Shown here: positions 8,495 through 16,949 of the stretch, in pieces
How positions within the stretch are numbered: position 1 is the stretch's first letter
How the letters are laid out: every line of letters starts with the position of its first letter
NCBI GenBank assembly: GCA_017621875.1
Contig: JAGASE010000012.1
Coordinates: 1 to 38,326 of the forward strand
DNA: 38,326 bases
Direction: 5' to 3'
Source of the DNA: Clostridia bacterium
Lineage (GTDB): Bacteria > Bacillota > Clostridia > UBA1381
The notes under the pieces: model-generated
Told to the model about the DNA's origin: nothing
The model's database searches: none
The model's input: only the letters and a program-made list of their open reading frames with translations
Program-made: the position numbers and the translations under genes

Positions 8495-9004
8495 TTACTC
8501 CGACAGCTCTGTAAAGGTAATGGTTGTAACAGATTCGCTATCACCGTTTTCAGGTGTCGCAATTACAGCTACGCCTTTTACCTTTTTACCTACAGCCTTA
8601 AATGTGCCGCTGTAAGTATAAGCGTCCATGCTGTCGCCCTCGCTGTCAGCGATTACGGAGAAGGTGCGTCTGTAAGCCTCATAGCCTGTATCTGTAGGCT
8701 TTGAGAAGTCAACCAATATAATCTCACGCTGTGCGTCTGTGCCGAGCCTTTCATCATTGATAATTGATACAATATCGGTAAGCACTGCATCACCCTCATA
8801 ATCATCAAAATTGAACGACATTGACGGAGAATAACGCACAACATCTGTACGCTCTGTATCTTCATCAGTGTACTGCCTTGTATACTCTGCCGGATTCTTG
8901 CTTATTGCAAGCTCCGTAAAGTATTTCATTCTCGTAAATGTCGGCTCTCCCGTACCCTCTGCAGGAATACCGTAAAAAGCCTTTTTGTCACTTCTTTTAA
9001 TCAT
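8495..9004 (-). CDS. Major tail protein (169 aa)
   Basis: The tail tube protein of the siphophage, by its position between the tail terminator and the chaperone genes and by size. The sequence is beta-rich (FYGIPAEGTGEPTFTRMKYFTELAISKNPAEYTRQYTDEDTERT), with the typical YxRRTFSVIADSEG...YTYSGTFKAVG ending. The ATG at 9004 is preceded by GGGAGTAATAAT. Its C-terminus (VTTITFTELSE) ends 18 bp before the ATG of the 50-aa gene. Confidence 0.8.
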   Translation of the reverse strand: MIKRSDKKAFYGIPAEGTGEPTFTRMKYFTELAISKNPAEYTRQYTDEDTERTDVVRYSPSMSFNFDDYEGDAVLTDIVSIINDERLGTDAQREIILVDFSKPTDTGYEAYRRTFSVIADSEGDSMDAYTYSGTFKAVGKKVKGVAVIATPENGDSESVTTITFTELSE

Positions 9005-9008
9005 ATTA

Positions 9009-9449
9009 TTACTCCCTTTCTATGTATAATATTTCAAATGGGAATGCGTATAATGCTCCCTGTTCGTTCACTCCCACCATTGAAGGGAACTCTGTTCCCT
9101 CCGGCGTTCTCATTGCCTGTACCTCGCATTTTTCTCCGAAGTCCGGGAAATTGCACCGTCTGCCTTGCTCGTTTATCCAGTCAAGAAACTCCTTGACCTT
9201 CTGCATTTCCTCTGCATTTGCCGTTGTATTGCTGTCCTGGGCAAGCGGTTTTACCTGGCGGATTTCAAACTGCATTTTCAGCAGCTTATCGCCGTCAACA
9301 TACTTTTTCACAAGCTGCCCGTACGGAACTGTAGCAAGTGTTGTATTACCGTCATTATTGGTTTGGTCGATAAAATTAAAATACACATCTGTACCGACAA
9401 GCGGACACTGTTTCACCAGTTCCAATACGGCGTTATATTTATTATCCAT
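9009..9449 (-). CDS. Minor capsid / tail terminator protein (146 aa)
   Basis: It matches the phage minor capsid 3 pattern found just upstream of the major tail gene, and probably caps the tail tube. Recognisable segments are LVGTDVYFNFIDQTNNDGNTTLATVPYG and EKCEVQAMRTPEGTEFPSMVGVNEQGALYAFPFEILY. The start is ATG 9449 with GGGAGGTTGAATTTGA upstream. It overlaps the end of the preceding gene by 8 nt. Confidence 0.7.
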   Translation of the reverse strand: MDNKYNAVLELVKQCPLVGTDVYFNFIDQTNNDGNTTLATVPYGQLVKKYVDGDKLLKMQFEIRQVKPLAQDSNTTANAEEMQKVKEFLDWINEQGRRCNFPDFGEKCEVQAMRTPEGTEFPSMVGVNEQGALYAFPFEILYIERE

Positions 9450-9882
9450 TCAAATTCAACCTCCCGCTGTTCACATATCCCTGCATACTGTCAATCAGCT
9501 TAGGCTTCTGCGTAGGCTCTGCCGCCTTGTCCCAATGGTCGGAGGCAAGCGGATGTCTGCTCTTTGATATTTCCAATTTCTCCCCGGTATAGTGCTTTTT
9601 CTGTCCCGGAGGCGACCAAAAGCCGTAATCAGGGGCATAATATGTCGGTCCCATAGCCTTGCCCTCGTATATGTAATGTGCATACGGTGAAATATACTCA
9701 TTTTCTCCGCCTGTTTCGGTGCTTGTAATATTTACGGTTTCATCAAGATTGCCCGACTGAAATGGAACGTACGGGCTTACAAGTCTATGATACTCATTTG
9801 CCGCAAACAGCCAGAAGGTTTTATCTCTTACCTTCGCAAGATTATGCGATACACTCACATTTACCTCAACCGACATTTTCAT
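9442..9882 (-). CDS. Neck protein, minor capsid 2 / HK97 gp10-like (146 aa)
   Basis: The start is set at ATG 9882 after GGGAGAGTGATAGC; the frame stays open to 10035 but would overlap the previous gene. The sequence (KVRDKTFWLFAANEYHRLVSPYVPFQSGNLDETVNI...YAHYIYEGKAMG) is the usual pattern of the neck protein in which a PxxTGxL-like loop precedes a Y-E-G segment. It probably joins the connector to the tail terminator. The C-terminus overlaps the next gene. Confidence 0.75.
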   Translation of the reverse strand: MKMSVEVNVSVSHNLAKVRDKTFWLFAANEYHRLVSPYVPFQSGNLDETVNITSTETGGENEYISPYAHYIYEGKAMGPTYYAPDYGFWSPPGQKKHYTGEKLEISKSRHPLASDHWDKAAEPTQKPKLIDSMQGYVNSGRLNLNG

Positions 9883-9886
9883 GCTA

Positions 9887-10291
9887 TCACTCTCCCGACA
9901 CCCTGTAGTGCGGACAGCTACGCAGGACAGTATTATCCGAAAAGCTCCGTACAACAAAGGCTCTACCCTTGTATTTCTGCAGCAAATCTGCGGTTCTGTG
10001 CCCTGCAATATCGGATATCTCATCAACTGCCACACCTTTTACGACTATATCGCCCGCGGATAATGTGAATGTTCCTTCCTTGCCTTGATATTCACCCGTA
10101 TATGCCATATTCTTCGGTATACGACAAACATATGTATCGGCAGCAGAAACAGTATCGCCGTTAAGCCTTGTGCCGCTCACAGTGCCAAAATAACAGCCCG
10201 ATATTACCGTCCTTTTCCAGGTGGTTGTTCCGTCCGCTTTATGTCGGTTGTATATGGTCACATCAAATCTAAAAGCAGGTAAATCAGCCAT
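9887..10291 (-). CDS. Head closure / minor capsid protein (134 aa)
   Basis: A small beta-rich protein at the head-closure position (FDVTIYNRHKADGTTTWKRTVISGCYFGT). The residues around TYVCRIP and YTGEYQGKEGTFTLSAGDIVVKG are typical of the putative minor capsid proteins of A118-like and gut Clostridia siphophages (I recall DUF6751, not verified). The start is ATG 10291, overlapping the previous gene by 8 nt. Confidence 0.65.
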   Translation of the reverse strand: MADLPAFRFDVTIYNRHKADGTTTWKRTVISGCYFGTVSGTRLNGDTVSAADTYVCRIPKNMAYTGEYQGKEGTFTLSAGDIVVKGVAVDEISDIAGHRTADLLQKYKGRAFVVRSFSDNTVLRSCPHYRVSGE

Positions 10292-10640
10292 GCCCTTTCA
10301 CCCCCATATACAAAAGTGGTGTTCCGTCCTCTGCATACTCATGTATCAGGTAGGTATAAATAATGTCACTTATCTTTTTCTGATACTCTGATGCATCTAT
10401 AACGGAATAGCTTTCGGATAGTCCGTCATGTGAAAATGAAGAAACTCTATTGTCTTCTTCCGCCTTATACAAAAGGTTGGTTACTTCTGTTATACAGCGT
10501 TCTATAGTCTCATTCACGACAGTAATGCGGTTATGTGTCTGTGCCTTTATAATCTGCTCTGCCCTGAAGCCTAAGGTGAGAAAGGCGGTGTCCGGGCATA
10601 CACCGCCTAAATATGAATACCTCTCATAAGTCAGGTACAT
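10284..10640 (-). CDS. Head-tail connector protein (118 aa)
   Basis: The first gene after the major capsid protein, of the size and helical character of gp6/gp15-like adaptor proteins that dock on the portal. The N-terminal YLTYERYSYLGGVCPDTAFLTLGFRAEQII and the central helix ETIERCITEVTNLLYKAEE fit that family. ATG 10640 lies after AGGCGGTGTAGATT. It overlaps the next gene by 8 nt, so this run of four head-neck genes is translationally coupled. Confidence 0.7.
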   Translation of the reverse strand: MYLTYERYSYLGGVCPDTAFLTLGFRAEQIIKAQTHNRITVVNETIERCITEVTNLLYKAEEDNRVSSFSHDGLSESYSVIDASEYQKKISDIIYTYLIHEYAEDGTPLLYMGVKGHG

Positions 10641-10662
10641 AATCTACACCGCCTTTATATTA

Positions 10663-11520
10663 TCAGGTTGTTGCCGCTGTCTGCAGGAATTTTGCCAGTA
10701 CGACCTTGCTTGCATTAGATAGTGCAACAGTATAGAACTTATCCACCGAAATATCGGTCACACGCTTTAATGACTGTCTTTCTGTTTCGACATTTACATC
10801 TCTCTTTAAGTAGATTGTAAGTGCCGGGGTTTCGTCCTCTGTTTCCGTATCTGTATCAAGCTTTACAATCGGGCAGATATACTTTGAAGACTTTACGGGA
10901 ACTTTGTTTGACGGTACAATTCTTGTGTTTGCGATTTTGCCTATTTCGCCTGTCATAACAACATTGCCCGGATATGTATCCGCTGAAATAAATTCAGGGT
11001 TATGACGTAGCTGTGTTACCTGCTTAGGATGCACAAACATCACCTTTTCTGTGTTCAACTCCTCGCCGAATACATCGATTGCATCGACTATACCGTCATA
11101 TGAGATGATGTCTGCACCATCATATAACAATGTTGCTGTCTGTAGGGCGGTCATTGCATCTGCATCTATCTTTGATGCGATTGACTTTGCAAGCTGATTA
11201 TTCGCCTCGCCTACAGGGTCTCCGTAGCCCGAGAGCATAGCCTCATCTGAAAGCTCAACAGCCTTCATTGCCTTTTTGATGGTTACCTCCGAGGTGGACG
11301 CCGTAAGCTTTACCGTCTCTGCAGCTACACCCTCGGCAATATCCTCGGCATCACCGATATAATCATACTTCGGGACTGTTATTGTGTCTCCCGGTACACC
11401 CACCAGGGTATCATCTACCCTTGCGAACGGCGATACTGTAATTTTTGACGGAATCTTCGCCGAAATCATATCCGCCATAACTTCAGGATTTATTAAATCC
11501 GCAATCATTGTTGTTGCCAT
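10663..11520 (-). CDS. Major capsid protein, N4-gp56-like family (285 aa)
   Basis: The N-terminus (TMIADLINPEVMADMISAKIPSKITVSPFA) and the segment GDTITVPKYDYIGDAEDIAEG are characteristic of the N4-gp56-type HK97-fold major capsid proteins common in Clostridia phages. It lies directly downstream of the scaffold gene, as expected. The start is ATG 11520 with GGAGGAATAATTT. There is no long N-terminal delta domain, consistent with a separate scaffold protein. Confidence 0.85.
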   Translation of the reverse strand: MATTMIADLINPEVMADMISAKIPSKITVSPFARVDDTLVGVPGDTITVPKYDYIGDAEDIAEGVAAETVKLTASTSEVTIKKAMKAVELSDEAMLSGYGDPVGEANNQLAKSIASKIDADAMTALQTATLLYDGADIISYDGIVDAIDVFGEELNTEKVMFVHPKQVTQLRHNPEFISADTYPGNVVMTGEIGKIANTRIVPSNKVPVKSSKYICPIVKLDTDTETEDETPALTIYLKRDVNVETERQSLKRVTDISVDKFYTVALSNASKVVLAKFLQTAATT

Positions 11521-11523
11521 AAA

Positions 11524-12129
11524 TTATTCCTCCTTAACTAACTGTTCATATAATGGTTTATTTGTTTTATACAGCTCATTCTTAGCCTTATAGCCCATCT
11601 TCCTGAACTGCTCCTTTGTGATACTGTTCGTATCAACTCCTCCCATGCCCGGCATACCTGCAGGCGGATTGGGATTTGCAAAAATGCCCTCCTTGTCCTT
11701 TGTAAGGCTTTCAAAGATTTTAGCATATCCCTTACCCTTGTTCTCAGGCTTTGCAATCTCTGATTTCATATCAGCAATTATGCCGTTCCTTACATAGTCG
11801 GAAGTAAATTTCTTGTCACCGAATACCGCTTCAATGGCCGCAGTCAATTCGCTGTCGGCTTTGGCAGCTTTATCTGCCTTTTCCTTTTCGGCGATGTCCG
11901 CCTTGAGCTTTTCCAACTGCGACTTATATTCGTCAGCTGTGCCGCTCTTTTCGGTAAGCTCGGTGATTTTGGTTTCAAGCTCCTGCTTGTCCGATTTGAG
12001 GGTTTCTATTTCCTCAAGTGCAGCAGAAGTCTTTGCCTTTTCCCTTTCAACGTCCTTACCGTTTTCAGCTAAGATTTTCTGAATATCCTCATCAGAAAGT
12101 CCAAAGCCTTTCAAAAATTCTGTTTTCAT
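11524..12129 (-). CDS. Phage scaffolding protein, GP20 family (201 aa)
   Basis: A Lys/Glu/Ala-rich, strongly coiled-coil protein (residues about 25-100) with the start MKTEFLKGFGLSDEDIQKILAENGKD typical of the phage minor structural protein GP20 family. It guides capsid assembly and is lost afterwards. The C-terminal part contains a Pro/Gly-rich linker (PNPPAGMPGMGGV) followed by TKEQFRKMGYKAKNELYK. The start is ATG 12129 with AAAGGAG. Confidence 0.85.
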   Translation of the reverse strand: MKTEFLKGFGLSDEDIQKILAENGKDVEREKAKTSAALEEIETLKSDKQELETKITELTEKSGTADEYKSQLEKLKADIAEKEKADKAAKADSELTAAIEAVFGDKKFTSDYVRNGIIADMKSEIAKPENKGKGYAKIFESLTKDKEGIFANPNPPAGMPGMGGVDTNSITKEQFRKMGYKAKNELYKTNKPLYEQLVKEE

Positions 12130-12223
12130 AAAAAACTCCTTTCGTATTAGGTTATTTTAGGTGTGTAACCATTCCACCACGAATTGACTGTTTTAGGTCT
12201 AATCTACTGACCGATTTTGTGTA

Positions 12224-12249
12224 TAAAAAAAGCACCGTGCATAGTGCTT
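12224..12249 (-). terminator. Second of two tandem terminators before the scaffold gene
   Basis: On the minus strand AAGCAC and GTGCTT form a 6-bp stem with an 8-nt loop, followed by an uninterrupted T tract. It follows another terminator by about 20 bp, so transcription from the toxin-like module should end here unless antiterminated. Confidence 0.7.
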
Positions 12250-12270
12250 GATTTATTAAATTTTGATATG

Positions 12271-12295
12271 AAAAAGGGACTGCACAAGCAATCCC
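12271..12295 (-). terminator. First of two tandem terminators, following the structured element
   Basis: On the minus strand GGGATTGC pairs with GCAGTCCC (one G-U) around a TTGT tetraloop, followed by TTTTT. It lies 13 bp downstream of the closing helix of the 97-nt structured element. Confidence 0.8.
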
Positions 12296-12308
12296 ATTTC
12301 TCAAATCG

Positions 12309-12405
12309 GTTGTTTGCCAGGTGTCCAATTCTCCTGCGTCTCTCGAATTTCCCTGTTAGTACCATCGGCGTGTGGGCGTGGACGTATTCTTCCACCTCAA
12401 ACAAC
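12309..12405 (-). ncRNA. Candidate structured RNA element (97 nt) between toxin module and capsid genes
   Basis: Read on minus, the element is closed by a perfect 8-bp helix (GTTGTTTG at 12405-12398 with CAAACAAC at 12316-12309). Inside are AGGTG/CACCT, GTCC/GGAC and an AATTC/GAATT hairpin. It ends just before two terminators. The sequence GCCGATGGTACT and a later CGAGAG recall the 3' half of 5S rRNA, but the element is shorter than 5S and lacks its helix III region. A TTG-initiated frame exists but would run through both terminators. It may be a leader, a degenerate 5S-like RNA or a mobile hairpin. Confidence 0.4.
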
Positions 12406-12418
12406 TTTTATTGTTAAT

Positions 12419-12688
12419 TTATAGTGATAAATATTTTCGAGTATATTCTGTCTGTTCAAACTCCAAAGCGTTGCCTTTCTTTATTACCCATAAAACAGCA
12501 GGCATAGGCGTCTCATCTAAAAGCCCTAATCCCTTTTTTACACTTTCTGCTTCAGAATCAAAATATTGTAAAAGAAGCATATCTTTACTTGAAGATTGAA
12601 CCATTTTTGTCGCTTTATCAAAACTCAGGCTATTACTGTCACAATATTCTTTTATTTCGTCTTTCCATTCCTCAAAGCGTTTACACAT
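12419..12688 (-). CDS. Hypothetical 89-aa protein, candidate immunity for the capsid-linked toxin domain
   Basis: The start is probably ATG 12688 (MCKRFEEWKDEIKEYC), preceded by GGAAGTGAG; the gene begins 5 bp after the stop of the minor capsid/toxin-like gene. It is small, acidic in its N-terminal half and has no membrane segment. It is followed by a structured element and two terminators. Base composition is AT-rich like the preceding toxin-like 3' end. Genes in this position next to phage MuF-type toxins are often immunity genes; that role here is an inference. Confidence 0.55.
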   Translation of the reverse strand: MCKRFEEWKDEIKEYCDSNSLSFDKATKMVQSSSKDMLLLQYFDSEAESVKKGLGLLDETPMPAVLWVIKKGNALEFEQTEYTRKYLSL

Positions 12689-12693
12689 ACGGC

Positions 12694-14430
12694 TCACTTC
12701 CTTTCAAATTCCAAATAAAATCCTTGTGAATTATAAATATATGCTATTTTTTGTTTAAAACAACGTAAAATTTCTACATCACCCGGAGAAGCTTGTAAAC
12801 AGTTATACCCTAATCCCGGATGAGTGTGCCCGCTCCATTTGTATCCTTGATTACTTAATTCTGTAGCTTGCTGAACGTTTATATTCACAGAATTTGAATT
12901 ACCTCTAATGATAAGTCTTTCTGTTCCTTTAGTAAACATAGCAAATTCATCACCTGTAACAGCTGTTAATGCTGATAAATCAGACATATTTACAGACTTT
13001 TTCGGCACAATCACACGGCTATCAAACTCTTTCAACTCATCCAATAATTTTTTCTGTCTTTTATTAAGAGGTCTATCAAACATTAAAATTGCATTAGGAT
13101 TTCCTTTTCCAGTATTTCGCTGTTCAATCGGACTATCAATATTATTTATATTCATTATTCTTCCACCTTGCGATTTTATTATACCATCATCTGTGCCCGC
13201 TGTCAATACTTTCTTAGATGCCTTCACACTCTTAAACCCACTCACCTGCATACGTTCCACCCTTGTCGGCAGACCGCTTGCTTTTGAAAACTGAGCATAC
13301 TTGCTCGTCAGGAGATTTATCTTATATTGTGCCTCTCGCTGCAGGTCATCATCACCGGCAGCCTTTGCAATATTCGCAAGGTCCTTTTGCCTTCTGATTT
13401 CAGTTTCAATCCGCCGCTGCAGCTGCGTACCTTCATAGCCTGTATATTCCTTGCCCTCAAACTCAAAGGTTTTATTATCATTAGCCTTAAACTCTGCCAA
13501 TTCCTGCTCACTGTATGCCGGAGGTGAAACACCCAGAAGTATCGAAAACTTAAAGTGCAAACAGTTATATTCGTCCAAAAGAGCCTCAACATCAGAAAAG
13601 GATGGATAATACACTCCGTTTACCGTCCTTGCTTTGCCGATTGCATATTGTCTTCCTCCCATATCCGCATGAGACGGTCGCGGATTTGAATGATAGCTTA
13701 TCTCATAGCCGTCCGCTCCAAATCCCTCACCAACCATGTCAGCCACATTCTGATTGCACCGTTTAATACCCCAAAGTATGTTCTGCCTCACAGCTGTATC
13801 GAGACGCCGCGAATAGCCCGTAGCATAATCAACCGTTTTTATTCCGCTTGCTGCCAAAGCCTTCATGACCTCACGCATAGCAGAATTATAGTCGGTCATT
13901 CCAAACTGAGCCTTTGTAACGGCGTAGTCAACAACGCGAGTATATGTATCGGACAGAGATGTTGCAACCTTCTTTGAATTTGCCGCATACAGCGGAGCGA
14001 TGCTCTTTCCGTCCTCCGCAAAAACCGCAAAAGCAGTGTGCTGCGTGAGATTTACATATTCATCAACCGTCTGCCTTGCAAGTGATTGCACATATTCTTT
14101 GACCTGCTCATTTTCCTCATAAGGAATAAACGGCATTGCCTTTGCCTCATAAAAGGGTTTTGCATAATCGTAGTTTTCCTTTGCGACTATGTCAAAGATT
14201 TCGTATATTTCCTGTATGTTCTTGCCGCTTTCCTCCGATAGCTTTGATATGATTTTATTTAAATCTGCACCGTAATCATACATTTTTTGCAAACGATGCA
14301 CGTCGGACGGACGAAGTTCGCCGATTTCCTTTATAACACCGCCTATGCTTTCGAGATATTCGGTGTTTATCCTACCCAGCCGCTCATATATCCGTTCCGG
14401 CAAAAGGTTTATCTGTTTTTCTGTAAGCAT
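12694..14430 (-). CDS. Phage minor capsid protein 2 family with C-terminal JAB/JAMM-like toxin domain (578 aa)
   Basis: Residues about 1-330 match the minor capsid protein 2 family encoded after the portal (MLTEKQINLLPERIYERLGRI...; ISYHSNPRPSHADMGGRQYAIG). Residues about 433-578 are unlike the usual C-terminus. They contain GHTHP followed by ASPGDVEIL, that is His535, His537, Ser548 and Asp551. This corresponds to the HxHP...SxxD pattern of JAB/JAMM metalloproteins (RadC: HNHPSG...SxxDIEIT), with a spacing three residues longer than canonical. The 3' third is visibly more AT-rich than the rest. It is probably a capsid-packaged effector fused to a structural protein. Confidence 0.75.
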   Translation of the reverse strand: MLTEKQINLLPERIYERLGRINTEYLESIGGVIKEIGELRPSDVHRLQKMYDYGADLNKIISKLSEESGKNIQEIYEIFDIVAKENYDYAKPFYEAKAMPFIPYEENEQVKEYVQSLARQTVDEYVNLTQHTAFAVFAEDGKSIAPLYAANSKKVATSLSDTYTRVVDYAVTKAQFGMTDYNSAMREVMKALAASGIKTVDYATGYSRRLDTAVRQNILWGIKRCNQNVADMVGEGFGADGYEISYHSNPRPSHADMGGRQYAIGKARTVNGVYYPSFSDVEALLDEYNCLHFKFSILLGVSPPAYSEQELAEFKANDNKTFEFEGKEYTGYEGTQLQRRIETEIRRQKDLANIAKAAGDDDLQREAQYKINLLTSKYAQFSKASGLPTRVERMQVSGFKSVKASKKVLTAGTDDGIIKSQGGRIMNINNIDSPIEQRNTGKGNPNAILMFDRPLNKRQKKLLDELKEFDSRVIVPKKSVNMSDLSALTAVTGDEFAMFTKGTERLIIRGNSNSVNINVQQATELSNQGYKWSGHTHPGLGYNCLQASPGDVEILRCFKQKIAYIYNSQGFYLEFERK

Positions 14431-14431
14431 A

Positions 14432-15742
14432 TCACTCGTTCATTCCTAAAAGATTCTGCACGGTCGGCTCTCTTGCAGTAATCTCATCAATTCGCATTTG
14501 AGCCTCCTCTAAGCTTTCTCCGGTCTGCCAACTCCTTAATTCCGCCTTACTGCGTATTCCTATTGCCTGTCCGTCCTTCATCTGCGTCCAGGTCTCGCTG
14601 CTGCTTTCAATCATGGAATAGGACCAGTCAAACACAGGCTTATAATCACCCACAGGCGACAATCCATAATAATTAGCAAGCACATCACAGGCATACAGAA
14701 AATCGGTCATGCCCTTTTCTATCGCAGTCCTGATATCAGTTATCATTGCATATGTGTCATACATTCCTGCTTTAATCTCGGTTGCCGTAGCACCTCTTGA
14801 TTCGGGTGCAGTAAGAATACCCTTGCTTGTGCCGATTGCTTTCTCCAAAAGGTCAAACAAATTTAAGAGCCTTGCATAATAAGAGCTGTCACGTATTGCC
14901 GGGTCGAAAATATTAAACAGCGAACCGTCGCCGTTGCTATGTCCTAACATGAATATTTTGCTGTCAATAATGTAATTGCCGTTTTTATCTCTCTTAAAAG
15001 CTCTCTCGTCTACCTGCAGGCGGACCTGTTTATTCTCAAATTCCTCTTTTATCTGAACAAGACATTCTTTAATTTCCTCAATGATACTATCGCAGCCGTA
15101 TGTAATCGGAACGCCGTATAAATCTATACCCTTTCTGTTGTCAACAGGTGACTTTATAAAGCCGAATAATACTCTGTCAACATTGCTTATGGCAATATCC
15201 TGTATATCCGCCCATTCTTCCACTGCGACAATACTTCCGCTTTCATTTACTGTCTTGTTGGTTATGTAAAGATTGCCGTTATTAACAGCGTAATTTGTAT
15301 AACGATAATAGTTTGTGTTGTTTTTTTCTATCACGTCTGCAAGTACGGTGGCATCGGTTATTTTTTCGCCACTCATCGCATTAATACACAGCCTGTCCTG
15401 TGACACATAATTAAAAAGCAATTTGCCGTTCTGGACATACGGCACAATCAGACAGCCGCCACAACCTAAAGCCGTTGCCGTTATCTTTTTTATTTTATGC
15501 CATACTTTCTCTATTGTATCCTCAAGCAACTTCGCCCTTTTATTCTCGCCACTGATTGCGATACTGCTTTCCGACACCGTCAGCGTCGCAAGCTTTCCGG
15601 CTACTATTGCAGTGAAATTTATTTCGGATATATCTTTATATTTCGCTGCATATCCCATATTTTTTCTCGACTGCTTATGGCTTGCATCTTCGCTGCTTTT
15701 TCCGAAAAGCCGCATAACCAATTCCCATAAATTTCTCCACAT
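14432..15742 (-). CDS. Phage portal protein (436 aa)
   Basis: The gene lies directly after the large terminase and has the length of SPP1 gp6-like portals. Recognisable parts are the N-terminal region with KITATALGCGGCLIVPYVQNG, the LFGFIKSPVDNRKGIDLYGVPITYG segment and the stem/crown helices (YYARLLNLFDLLEKAIGTSKGIL...ATATEIKAGMYDTYAMITDIRTAIEKG). Twelve copies would form the DNA channel at one vertex. ATG 15742 has GAGGT upstream, 4 bp after the terminase stop. Confidence 0.9.
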   Translation of the reverse strand: MWRNLWELVMRLFGKSSEDASHKQSRKNMGYAAKYKDISEINFTAIVAGKLATLTVSESSIAISGENKRAKLLEDTIEKVWHKIKKITATALGCGGCLIVPYVQNGKLLFNYVSQDRLCINAMSGEKITDATVLADVIEKNNTNYYRYTNYAVNNGNLYITNKTVNESGSIVAVEEWADIQDIAISNVDRVLFGFIKSPVDNRKGIDLYGVPITYGCDSIIEEIKECLVQIKEEFENKQVRLQVDERAFKRDKNGNYIIDSKIFMLGHSNGDGSLFNIFDPAIRDSSYYARLLNLFDLLEKAIGTSKGILTAPESRGATATEIKAGMYDTYAMITDIRTAIEKGMTDFLYACDVLANYYGLSPVGDYKPVFDWSYSMIESSSETWTQMKDGQAIGIRSKAELRSWQTGESLEEAQMRIDEITAREPTVQNLLGMNE

Positions 15743-15746
15743 ATCC

Positions 15747-16949
15747 TTACCTCAATTCGTTTAAAAAATAATGCTCAAAGCTATATTCAAATGCGTCAAT
15801 GATATCGTTATTATATGTACCATTATCCAACCGCACATCTTCCATTTGTTTATCATCCCATGTGGCGGAGGATAATGCCTTTATAAGCTCATCACATTCT
15901 CCGCGTATAAATTTAACCCTGCCTGCAGCAAGAAGCCTGCACAAAAGACGTATTCGTCCGATAATAGGTGTTTTATATGCATTATACACATTAAACCGCG
16001 TTTTTTCCCTTATACCATTTATAAGCACCTGCTCCGCACTATCTGCATAAATCTCAAGCATATAATCTGTGCATCTGAAATTTTCTTCAAATACGTCCAC
16101 ACTCCATTTTTCAAGCTGTGTAGGCGTAGACCCTTCTGCCTTTTTAAATTTGGCAGAAGTGACATACAGCACGTTATCTGCAATTCCCGAACACACAATA
16201 GCATGTCCGGATTTGTTTCCGCCAAAATCCTCACCGCAGCATACACTATGAAGCCTTGGCACATCTTTTCTGTCAATCATAAACTGTTCGGGATTATCTG
16301 CCAAAGTACGGTATATAAGTCCTTCTGCAACGCACCATCTGCCGAGAATATATCGGTCATAGAAAACTGTACCGCTATACTCCCGCTTTAAATTTTCCTT
16401 GACGGATAACGGCAAAAACGGGTTATCGTCAATTGTATATTCCTGAAGATATATGTCAACATCACTGTCAAGAAATTTCTTAAACCAGTGGTTTGGATTT
16501 TCCGGGTTGCATGTACCATCAAATCTGCTGTACTCCTTATCAAGACGCGATTTTAACATGTTGAATACGTCTTCATGCCACGTTACGACCTCGTCACCGT
16601 AACAATATTTGATTGAGGAACCTCTAATCCTATCCACCTGATTAATTTTATCTGCTCCGAGACAATATACTCTTTCTCCGAACATCATCGCCGTATTGTC
16701 TGAACAAATATCAGATACATATTTTATACCCCACAGATCCTGCAGCGGCTCTATTATATTTCTTTGCAGCGTACCTTTTGTATTGCCTAAAATAACATTT
16801 AATCCTTCTTTTCCACTTACCGCTCGTAGCCGCTTGGGTATTACAAAATAATCCATATATGTTTTGCCGCTTCGGGTTGCTCCGCTCTTGATATTCCAAC
16901 GATGAGTGGCGTTATAAAAATATTCCTGCTGCTTTTCAGAAAATGCCAT
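15747..16949 (-). CDS. Terminase large subunit (400 aa)
   Basis: The packaging motor ATPase/nuclease. Walker A is SGATRSGKT (residues 22-30) and the Walker B acidic pair is Asp119-Glu120 in YCYGDE. The C-terminal RNase-H-like nuclease carries Asp241 (GEDFGG), Asp303 (YADSAEQ) and Asp382/Asp385 (NDIIDAFEY), so all catalytic acids are present. Its start overlaps the small terminase stop by one base (TAATG). It is the XtmB-like type found in SPP1/A118-like phages. Confidence 0.92.
   Translation of the reverse strand: MAFSEKQQEYFYNATHRWNIKSGATRSGKTYMDYFVIPKRLRAVSGKEGLNVILGNTKGTLQRNIIEPLQDLWGIKYVSDICSDNTAMMFGERVYCLGADKINQVDRIRGSSIKYCYGDEVVTWHEDVFNMLKSRLDKEYSRFDGTCNPENPNHWFKKFLDSDVDIYLQEYTIDDNPFLPLSVKENLKREYSGTVFYDRYILGRWCVAEGLIYRTLADNPEQFMIDRKDVPRLHSVCCGEDFGGNKSGHAIVCSGIADNVLYVTSAKFKKAEGSTPTQLEKWSVDVFEENFRCTDYMLEIYADSAEQVLINGIREKTRFNVYNAYKTPIIGRIRLLCRLLAAGRVKFIRGECDELIKALSSATWDDKQMEDVRLDNGTYNNDIIDAFEYSFEHYFLNELR

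Noticed and set aside
12204-12404. 66-codon minus-strand frame (MFEVEEYVHAH...)
   Set aside because: The frame passes through two rho-independent terminators and the helices of the structured element and has no ribosome-binding site.
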